From Citricoccus alkalitolerans (GTDB lineage Bacteria > Actinomycetota > Actinomycetes > Actinomycetales > Micrococcaceae): a stretch of DNA of 64,000 nt. The stretch lies in contig NZ_BAAALH010000002.1 in the NCBI RefSeq assembly GCF_039528175.1, forward strand, positions 186,001 to 250,000, read 5' to 3'. Each line of letters opens with the position of its first letter. Position 1 is the first letter of the stretch. The position numbers and the translations under genes were made by a program. Below are positions 58,501 to 64,000 of the stretch, piece after piece. The notes under the pieces were generated by a model. It was given only the letters and a program-made list of their open reading frames with translations. It was not told where the DNA came from and did no database searches.

Positions 58501-59745
58501 TGGCTCATCGGGATCCAGGATCATGGTCGTGTAGGTCGGCAGGGGCTGGCCGAGGGTGATCGGCTTGCCGGGCTGGAGAAGCTCCATCGTGGCGGTCACT
58601 GTGGTCTCAGTGGGCCCGTAGACATTCAGGAATCGGCGGCCCGGCCGGTGCCAGCGCTCGGCCAGGTCCCGCGGGCAGGCCTCACCGGAGACGAGGAGGA
58701 AACGCAGGCCTGGAAGGTCTTCTTCGAGGGTGGCCAGCAGGGTCGGCACGCAGCACATTGCGGTGATGCGGTGGTCGATCACGAACTGTTCGAGGTCGGC
58801 CCCGAGGAGACTCCTCGAGCTCGGTTTCGGAATCAGCGTCGCACCGACCATCCACGGCACCCACATCTCCTCGATGGAGAAATCGAAGGCGATCGTCAGC
58901 CCCTGGTAGACACGGTCGTCGCCCTGGTAACCGTAGACCTCGGCGGCGACCCGCAGAAAGTTACAGATGCTGGGATGTTCGATGGCCACTCCCTTGGGAC
59001 GGCCGGTGGATCCCGAGGTGTAGATGACATAGGCCAGGTCCTCGACCGGTTCGGGCTTTTCGATCACCGTGAGCCGGTGGTCCGGTTGGCCGACAATGTC
59101 CACATCGACAGTGTCCAGGACCAGGGCACGGGTTTCACCCTCCGGCAAGAGACCCTCCAGATGACTCAGGGTCAGCACGCTGCTGACCCCAGAGTCCTCC
59201 ATGATGTACCCCATCCGGTCGGCGGGGAAGCCGGCGTCCAGTGGCACATATGCCGCCTGAATCTTCAGCACCGCCAGCATCGAGACGTAGGACCACACGG
59301 CGTCATCAAACAACAGCGCGACGCGGTCGCCGGCCTGTGCTCCGACTGCCAGGAGGTGCCGGGCAAGCTGGTTGGCCCGCGCGTCCAGTTCGTCATAGGT
59401 GAGCTTCACGTCTCCGGTGTCGACGGCCAGCTGGCCCGATCGACCTTCATCGCGCAGCACGTCGCAGCGTTCCTCGAAGAGCGTTTCCATACGCTCTCCC
59501 GGAGACCACCGAATCCCATGGTGGTGGTGGGCGGACTGCAGCAGCAACCGGTCCAGAGTGGCCGTGGTCGCGTCGTGAACGTCTTCCTCCGCTGTCTGCG
59601 AATCGATGCCGGGAGAGGATGTGCGCGCGGCCTGCGCGGTCAACTGTTCGGTCTGCAAGGGCAGGTTTCGGATCTGCACCGTCACCTCGGGGGCCAGCCT
59701 GGTGGGTATGTCCGATGCAATATGGACGCTCTCTTCCGGAGCCAT
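55549..59745 (-). CDS. Pls/PosA-type single-module NRPS with membrane C-terminal region
   Basis: A 1398-residue peptide synthetase. Residues 85-590 are an adenylation domain (YTSGSTGRPKG at 242-252, YGPTETTVTA at 376-385, RSGDL, core Lys575). The carrier protein is at 600-672 with Ser634 in DDLGANSLL. There is no condensation or thioesterase domain. Instead six membrane segments (about 697-720, 732-762, 930-957, 972-998, 1188-1214, 1219-1243) alternate with three left-handed-helix-type domains (about 770-915, 1010-1160, 1250-1398). This is the layout of epsilon-poly-lysine synthetase Pls. The pocket residues read D288, F289, E292, C331, L351, S353, V375, V383, T384, K575; the acidic E292 suits a basic diamino acid. 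GAGG lies 5 bases before the ATG. Confidence 0.9.
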   Translation of the reverse strand: MAPEESVHIASDIPTRLAPEVTVQIRNLPLQTEQLTAQAARTSSPGIDSQTAEEDVHDATTATLDRLLLQSAHHHHGIRWSPGERMETLFEERCDVLRDEGRSGQLAVDTGDVKLTYDELDARANQLARHLLAVGAQAGDRVALLFDDAVWSYVSMLAVLKIQAAYVPLDAGFPADRMGYIMEDSGVSSVLTLSHLEGLLPEGETRALVLDTVDVDIVGQPDHRLTVIEKPEPVEDLAYVIYTSGSTGRPKGVAIEHPSICNFLRVAAEVYGYQGDDRVYQGLTIAFDFSIEEMWVPWMVGATLIPKPSSRSLLGADLEQFVIDHRITAMCCVPTLLATLEEDLPGLRFLLVSGEACPRDLAERWHRPGRRFLNVYGPTETTVTATMELLQPGKPITLGQPLPTYTTMILDPDEPRALEPGQMGELGIAGIGLAMGYLNNPEKTDAVFIDDFMDIPNNPSGRIYRSGDLCRVNEHGEIEYHGRIDTQVKIRGYRIELSEIESVLLQVPGIAQAVVETHESAPGMTELAAFYTLRSDVSSLAPQVIQEELRDRLPGYMVPAFYERLETMPMLPSDKADRKSLPKPLTRVSTVVDSEYFQPATETEATLAGWLAAVLGTDRVSVEAHIFDDLGANSLLIARLSARLRKQTDLPPVGVQDIYQHPTVRQLAAAIDAPTGPATWAEPYAPPAPGRGSTLESVLCGVLQAVLAIGYSYALMAVAVSGYDWVTGGEGVLAIWGRAIVFTVGFFVALSVMPILLKWIVIGQWKEQHIRIWSLAYVRFWFIKALVNLNPLMAFVGTPIIPFYLRLLGAKVGSNVLILTPVIPVVTDLLTIGDNTVINKNTRYNGYRAHDGWIQTGPVTLGRDVYVSEKCVLDIGSTMGDGAQLGHTSSLQRTQFIPAGESWHGSPAVPATVEYRRASPMQVSRRRRMTYSALVLLGATAGLSPLVVLAIALLVPAYLDTGHLDYANPRFYVDLVIVAFLVLTVGLLATLAGVFLIPRLLNILIDQGKTYPLFGLHYAAHRAILGLTNVERFMHVVADSSLVVHYLRLLGYKQPNLIQTGSNFGPELAHENPFLTTIGSGTMVSDGLSIMNADYSSTSFRVSEVTVGANSFFGNDVPYPAGARAGDNVLFGTKAMVPIDGTVREDVGLLGSPAFEIPRTVERDAEFHKVDSPEEIARKLPAKNRHNGVTIGLFLLSRWVLVLAGLMAASVVLAFPTEITGLGLFVGTMGFFAFMIAFLILLERASTGFKPMVPTVCSVYDVRFWRHERFWKFITYPLPFLDGTPFKPVFWRLQGVQMGKRVFDDGCWIPEKTLVTVGDDAVLNANAIVQCHSMEDGVFKLDAISIGNRVTVGVGVYVHYDVEMGDDSVLEADSFLMKGTQVPAGARYGGNPAQEISV

Positions 59746-60510
59746 CAGTGCCTCGCATTTCTGTGGTGGTCCTCGACGCGCTGGGAGATGACACGCCGCT
59801 TCTCAAGCTATTTCTCAAGCTATGGAGGGACCGGCCATCGGCACATCTGTGCGAGATACCCGCCTGGCACCCGAATGGTCCACTGGCATGGCTGTAGAAC
59901 ACTCGGAGATCCTGCACCCGGGGATCTGCCGGCGAGGGGTGTGCGAAGCCCGCGGTGCGCCACCTTCCCAGGTCAGTGCGACCAATGTTCTCCCACAGCG
60001 GTGATGTACCAACCATCAGGGAGCCATACCCCGACCATCCAGCGGTAGAGGGGATCACCGACGGCGCCGCACCCGGTGGGGCCCTACTCGACAGGCTGGA
60101 TCGATACCGCGGTCACAGAAATGATTCGTCCGCCCCGGTTCTGTCTGAAACGTCACTACTTGCTCCCCCGGACCCCGTGCTGACGTGGCCGTTCAGGGTG
60201 GCGGAACCGGCCGGTCAAGAGGTGGAACGGAGATGGCCACGTGGTCTCACGGCGGACATCGAGTAGTGCGGACCCTGCTGCAAGGGGCAGACATCTCGTA
60301 CGGTGGATCCGAAGACATTTCTCCTGTGGTCCGTACCGGTGCCTTCGCCCACCTTCAGGGATGTGCACCTCGCGGCACGCCCTTGCGGCGATGTAAGGAA
60401 TGTGGGGGAAGCCGTGGCGCCCTGGCTCCGGCAGCAACATCAACAGCGCACGACGAACAAGGACGGGCTTGGTAGTGCTCATGCAGGACATGACAGCAAG
60501 CGAGGGCACC
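59746..60510. other. 765-bp gap upstream of the synthetase
   Basis: No gene I can support between the divergent synthetase (start 59745) and the acetyltransferase-like gene. Short frames exist on both strands but lack ribosome sites, bias or family likeness. The region holds a 12-bp tandem repeat at 59800-59823 and an inverted repeat ACGTGGCC (60183-60190) with GGCCACGT (60235-60242). It probably contains two promoters and their control sites, or a decayed gene. Confidence 0.5.
59800..59823. repeat. 12-bp perfect tandem repeat upstream of synthetase
   Basis: TTCTCAAGCTAT occurs twice in tandem (59800-59811 and 59812-59823), 55-78 bases before the synthetase ATG. On the minus strand each copy contains TTGAGA, a -35-like hexamer. 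It looks like a promoter or operator element. Confidence 0.6.
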
Positions 60511-61767
60511 ATGTCGCCCCCGAAGCCCAAGAACCGCCTAGTCGGCATTGATGCCGCGCGCGGCCTGGCGCTGATCGGATTAATGGCCGTCCACCTCTAT
60601 CCCTCCGCGGTGGGGGACACCAGTGATCCGACCCTCGCGTGGACGCTGTTCGGCGGGGACTCGGCCGCGCTCTTCGCGCTGCTAGCCGGCGTCGGTCTGG
60701 CCCTGTCCTCCGGCGGGCGAACGCAACACCGTGGACGGCAGATGAACGCGGACCGGGTGGGGGTGGCGGTGCGGGCCGTGATGATCGGCATCGTGGCCCT
60801 GGCGATCGCGGCGATCATGCCGGCGGACCCCCCGGCCTACGGCATCCTGCTCTACTACTCGGCGTTCTTCCTGCTGGCCATCCCGTTCCTCCATTTCGGA
60901 ATCGGGACGCTCTTCCTTAGTGCAGCCGCCTTCGCCGTCGTCTCACCGATCCTGATACAACAGCTGTATCCGGTGCTGCCTGGTTCCTCGCTCTACAACC
61001 ACACCCTGGTGACGCTGTTCACCGAGCCAGCCGGCGTGGCCTCGGAACTGCTGATCACCGGATCGTATCCGGCACTGTCCTTCATGCCCTTCATCCTGGT
61101 CGGCTTGGGCCTCGGACGGCTTAACCTGCGCAGCACCCGGATCCAGGCCATCATCGCCGGGGCCGGCGCGGCCCTGGCTGTCCTGGCCAACCTCGCTTCC
61201 TCCCTGCTGCTCCATGCCGTAGGTGGCTACGAGGCACTGCTGGAGACCCCGGACATGACCCGGGACAGTCTCGACGAGGCCCTCATGTTCGGCCCGAGCA
61301 TCCTGCCCGACACCTCCGGGTGGTGGCTGGCCATCGCGACCCCCCATTCTGGTGCTACCCTGGCCATCGCCTCCAGCCTCGGCATGGCGCTCCTGGTGCT
61401 GGCTCTGTTCCTGCTCATCGGGGCCAAGGCCGGGCGGTGGCTGGCACCCCTGGCGGCCATGGGTGCCATGACCCTGACCCTCTACTCCGCCCACCTGCTC
61501 GCCCTGGCCCCGGAGGTCCACTATGACGAACCCACCGCGTGGTTCGTGGTGCACCTGGTAGTGGCGGCCACGTTCGCCTGGATCTGGCGCCGGTCGGTCG
61601 GCCAGGGCCCTCTCGAGCTGATCGTGACCCGGGCCGTCAGGGGCGCCCGGCTCGTCGTGATCGAGGGAACCCCCGACACCGCCCCCACCACCACCACAAA
61701 CGGGACCGCTCGTGGAACCCCCGACGGCATCACCCGCGAGCCACGGAACGGCCCCTCCTCCACCTGA
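60511..61767 (+). CDS. Heparan-alpha-glucosaminide N-acetyltransferase-like membrane protein
   Basis: About 418 residues with nine or ten hydrophobic segments. The start RLVGIDAARGLALIGLMAVHLYP is the hallmark of the DUF1624/DUF418 acyltransferase-like family; a late segment MGAMTLTLYSAHLLALAPE also fits. A C-terminal hydrophilic Thr/Gly/Pro-rich tail (about 45 residues) follows. ATG 60511 (GAGGG 4 bases upstream) is preferred over ATG 60481 and 60490. It is divergent from the synthetase, so it could modify an exported product, but relatives are common and mostly uncharacterised. Confidence 0.8.
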   Translation: MSPPKPKNRLVGIDAARGLALIGLMAVHLYPSAVGDTSDPTLAWTLFGGDSAALFALLAGVGLALSSGGRTQHRGRQMNADRVGVAVRAVMIGIVALAIAAIMPADPPAYGILLYYSAFFLLAIPFLHFGIGTLFLSAAAFAVVSPILIQQLYPVLPGSSLYNHTLVTLFTEPAGVASELLITGSYPALSFMPFILVGLGLGRLNLRSTRIQAIIAGAGAALAVLANLASSLLLHAVGGYEALLETPDMTRDSLDEALMFGPSILPDTSGWWLAIATPHSGATLAIASSLGMALLVLALFLLIGAKAGRWLAPLAAMGAMTLTLYSAHLLALAPEVHYDEPTAWFVVHLVVAATFAWIWRRSVGQGPLELIVTRAVRGARLVVIEGTPDTAPTTTTNGTARGTPDGITREPRNGPSST

Positions 61768-61790
61768 CGCTGACAAGAGACAAGACGGGA

Positions 61791-61840
61791 GGCGCGCCGC
61801 CGTCGTGCTGGTTCCATACCAACCACGACGACGGCGCGCC
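61791..61840. terminator. Bidirectional terminator between acetyltransferase-like gene and ectC
   Basis: An imperfect inverted repeat of about 20 bp (61791-61813 with 61821-61840, loop 7 bases) lies between convergent stop codons at 61767 and 61872. Confidence 0.6.
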
Positions 61841-61871
61841 CCCTCTGTGTTACCGGGCGGGGATCAGGCCA

Positions 61872-62315
61872 TCAGGCCATTGCCTCGGTTTCCACATTGG
61901 CCTTCTTCGGCACCTTGCGGTCCGAGCCCTCCTCGAACACCAGCTGGTAGACGCCGTTGGCATCGTGGGTCTCGCGGCCGGTCACCGGCGGGTTGAAGAC
62001 GCAGGCCATGCGCAACTCAGTGGTGGCGCGGACCGTGTGTTTCTCGTTGCCGTCCAGGAGGTACATGGTGCCGTCCTTGACCTCGTGCACCTCGCCAGTC
62101 ACCTCGTTGGTCAAGGTGCCTTTACCCTGCACGCAGTACACGGCCTCGATGTGGTTCGCGTAGTGGAACGTGGAGGTGGTGCCAGCGTAGATCACGGTGT
62201 CGTGGAAGGAGAAGCCGACCCCCTCGCGCGCCAGCACCATGCGGCGTGAGCGCCAGGTCTCGGACTTGATGTCGCGCTCGGTGTCGTTCAAGTCGTTCAG
62301 GTTGGTCACCAGCAT
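61872..62315 (-). CDS. ectC: Ectoine synthase
   Basis: Cupin-fold enzyme closing the ring of N-gamma-acetyl-diaminobutyrate to ectoine, 147 residues. TSTFHYANHIEAVYCVQGKG and GTMYLLDGNEKHTVRA carry the Glu, Tyr and His of the metal site; RMACVFNPPVTGRETHD is typical of EctC. AAAGGA lies 7 bases before the ATG. Last gene of ectABC, 45 bp after ectB. Confidence 0.97.
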   Translation of the reverse strand: MLVTNLNDLNDTERDIKSETWRSRRMVLAREGVGFSFHDTVIYAGTTSTFHYANHIEAVYCVQGKGTLTNEVTGEVHEVKDGTMYLLDGNEKHTVRATTELRMACVFNPPVTGRETHDANGVYQLVFEEGSDRKVPKKANVETEAMA

Positions 62316-62360
62316 GTGAGGTTCCTTTCGGTGGGGGAAGTCTGGTCCGTGGGATGTCGT

Positions 62361-63662
62361 TCAGGCGGCGCCGGCGAGGTCACCGTTGCCTGCCCGGTAC
62401 GCGATGTCGGTGCCGGTCACTTCGGCCACGGCGGCGGCAATGATGCCCATGCCGCGTTCGAGTTCAGCCTTCGGCGTGGTCAGGGCTGGCATCAGCTTCA
62501 GGACCTCGTCGTCGGGGCCGGAGGTCTCCACGAGCAGCCCGTTCCGGAAGGACTCGGCGGCCACTTTGCCGGCTACCTCGATGTCCTCGAAGTGCAGACC
62601 TGCCAGCAGTCCGCGACCGCGGACGGTCGCACCCTCCATGGAGCCGGCGATCTGCTCCAGGGCGCCGTGCACGGTGGCGATGGCCTCGGCCAGCTGGCCC
62701 TTCTGGAAGGAGTCGTCGGCCCAGAATTCCTTCAGGGTGGCCGTGGCCGTGATGAAGGCGGGGTTGTTGCCGCGGAAGGTGCCGTTGTGCTCACCCGGGG
62801 ACCACACGTCCAGCTCGGGGCGGAACAGGGTCAACGCCATAGGCAGCCCATAGCCGGAGATCGACTTGGAGACGCAGACGATGTCCGGGGTGAAGCCGAC
62901 CTCCTCGAAGCTGAAGAAGGTCCCGGTGCGGCCGCAGCCAGCCTGGACATCGTCGACGATCAGCAGGATCTCGTGCTTGGCGCAGAGTTCGGAGAGCCCC
63001 TTGAGCCACTCGGCCCGCGCGGCACGCACGCCGCCCTCGCCCTGGACGGTTTCCACAATGATCGCGGCCGGCTTGTCCACGCCGGAACCGGAGTCCTCGA
63101 GGACGCGCTCTAGCCACAGGAAGTCGGTGGTCACACCGCCGAGGTAGTCGTCGTACGGGATCTTCGAGCTGTTGGTCAGCGGAATACCGGCGCCCCTGCG
63201 CTTCATGGAGTTGCCGGTCACGGACAGCGCCCCGAGGGTCATGCCGTGGAACGCGTTGGTGAAGGACAGGATGTGCTGGCGCCCGGTCACCTTGCGGGCC
63301 AGCTTGAGGGCGGCCTCCACGGTGTTGGTACCCGTCGGACCAGGGAACATGACCTTGTAGTCCAGGCCCCGCGGCTGCAGGATGAGGTCGTTGAATGTCT
63401 GCAGGAAATCGCGCTTGGCCGGGGTCATCATGTCGAGCGAGTGCACAGGGGCGTCGCTGGAGATGTAGTCGACCAGGGCCGCCTGCAGCTTCGGGTGGTT
63501 ATGCCCGTAGTTCAGGGCTCCGGCACCGGAGAAGAAGTCCAGGTACTCGGTCCCGTCTTCGGAGGTCTGGACGGCACCCTTGGCCTGGGCGAAAACGGTG
63601 GGCCAGCCGCGGCTATAGGTGCGGACCTCTGATTCAACGGTGGAAAAGACGGTGGTGTCCAT
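62361..63662 (-). CDS. ectB: L-2,4-diaminobutyrate transaminase
   Basis: Class III PLP aminotransferase (433 residues) making L-2,4-diaminobutyrate from aspartate semialdehyde and glutamate. FSGAGALNYGHNHPKL, MFPGPTGTNTVEAALKLARK, the Asp in LLIVDDVQAGCGRTGTFF and the PLP-Lys in CVSKSISGYGLP are present. Its product is the substrate of EctA and also a known monomer for Pls-type polymers. Confidence 0.97.
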   Translation of the reverse strand: MDTTVFSTVESEVRTYSRGWPTVFAQAKGAVQTSEDGTEYLDFFSGAGALNYGHNHPKLQAALVDYISSDAPVHSLDMMTPAKRDFLQTFNDLILQPRGLDYKVMFPGPTGTNTVEAALKLARKVTGRQHILSFTNAFHGMTLGALSVTGNSMKRRGAGIPLTNSSKIPYDDYLGGVTTDFLWLERVLEDSGSGVDKPAAIIVETVQGEGGVRAARAEWLKGLSELCAKHEILLIVDDVQAGCGRTGTFFSFEEVGFTPDIVCVSKSISGYGLPMALTLFRPELDVWSPGEHNGTFRGNNPAFITATATLKEFWADDSFQKGQLAEAIATVHGALEQIAGSMEGATVRGRGLLAGLHFEDIEVAGKVAAESFRNGLLVETSGPDDEVLKLMPALTTPKAELERGMGIIAAAVAEVTGTDIAYRAGNGDLAGAA

Positions 63663-63785
63663 TATGCATCCCTTTCTTACCCAGCGGGTGGGCCGGTATC
63701 GGTCGTGGAAGTCATCGGGGCGGTGGCGCGGGACCGCCGCCCGGCTGATCGAACATGCCGGGCGGGCAGGCCACTGCGGTGACCA

Positions 63786-64000
63786 CTACTGCGCGATGGG
63801 CGCGATGCGGTGCAGGTATTCGGTCTCGAAGTCGTCGGGGAACATCTCCGCAGTGATGAGTGGGGTGATCTCTTCGTCCGCCCCATATCTCCTGGCGAAG
63901 CTCGCGAACAACCGCAAAGAGGCCTCGTTGTGGGCCGCGATGGTGGTCTCCAAGGCCTCAGCGTTTGTCCGGGTCACCAGTGCGTCCAACATGCGGGAAG
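63786..64000 (-). CDS. ectA: Diaminobutyrate acetyltransferase, 5' part outside window
   Basis: C-terminal 71 residues of the GNAT enzyme that acetylates L-2,4-diaminobutyrate. The visible SRMLDALVTR, EALETTIAAHNEASLRLFASFARR and the end DFETEYLHRIAPI match EctA. It is 123 bp upstream of ectB, a wider gap than between ectB and ectC; that gap is GC-rich and holds no gene. The operon promoter lies beyond the right edge. Confidence 0.95.
   Translation of the reverse strand, partial: SRMLDALVTRTNAEALETTIAAHNEASLRLFASFARRYGADEEITPLITAEMFPDDFETEYLHRIAPIAQ

Noticed and set aside
58192..60048. 618-codon plus-strand frame opposite the synthetase A domain
   Set aside because: Antisense shadow; no recognisable domain.
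60156..60548. 130-codon minus-strand frame before the acetyltransferase-like gene
   Set aside because: Arg/Pro/His-rich composition, no start signal and no family likeness; overlaps the start of a better gene.

Overview
This window is a high-GC chromosome segment from an actinobacterium. Strong G/C third-position bias, GTG starts, a CarD gene, a tandem glycine riboswitch, and GlxR-like and TetR-type operators all fit that. Gene content (sarcosine oxidase, phenylacetate catabolism, ectoine and hydroxyectoine metabolism) suggests a salt-tolerant, soil- or surface-dwelling member of the Micrococcales, probably Micrococcaceae. The genus is an inference. No rRNA, tRNA, insertion sequence, prophage or CRISPR array was seen.

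Layout. 1-6234: glyA-soxB-soxD-soxA operon (sarcosine to glycine and serine) with a divergent GntR regulator and a second GntR regulator. 6333-10990: PrpF-type isomerase, small membrane protein, PdxK, DsbA/FrnE protein and an MFS transporter. 11271-13566: a small secreted cysteine-containing peptide gene 6 bp upstream of a NarL-type sensor kinase, with a divergent response regulator. 13574-16538: umuC, a umuD homologue lacking both protease residues, and a membrane-anchored nuclease-fold protein. 16714-20954: gcvP-gcvT behind a tandem glycine riboswitch. 21328-31026: MFS transporter, S-layer-anchored phosphoesterase, TIGR01777 epimerase, SDR, PIG-L deacetylase, CarD and a RamB-like regulator. 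31419-35810: branched-chain 2-oxoacid dehydrogenase operon with a divergent Lrp/AsnC regulator. 35879-53317: a complete-looking phenylacetate regulon (paaABCDE plus paaG-like, paaI-paaK-paaR, paaZ, paaJ-paaF-paaH, MHS transporter) interrupted by an ectoine-degradation pair (DoeA-like hydrolase plus M20 deacylase). 53380-64000: ectoine hydroxylase, an M28 peptidase, a 1398-residue Pls-type single-module peptide synthetase, a membrane acetyltransferase-like protein, then ectC, ectB and partial ectA.

How it fits together. The window is rich in compatible-solute and amino-acid turnover: sarcosine, glycine, ectoine and hydroxyectoine are made or degraded here. The most interesting object is the Pls/PosA-type synthetase: an adenylation-carrier module fused to six membrane segments and three tandem C-terminal domains. 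That is the architecture known for enzymes making isopeptide-linked homopolymers of basic amino acids. It sits between ectD and ectABC and is followed by a membrane-anchored zinc aminopeptidase. L-2,4-diaminobutyrate, a known monomer for such polymers, is the product of EctB and the end product of ectoine hydrolysis. A link between ectoine metabolism and a poly-diamino-acid is therefore a testable hypothesis. Other leads are the secreted-peptide two-component locus, the catalytically dead UmuD, and a set of five shared operators across the paa regulon.
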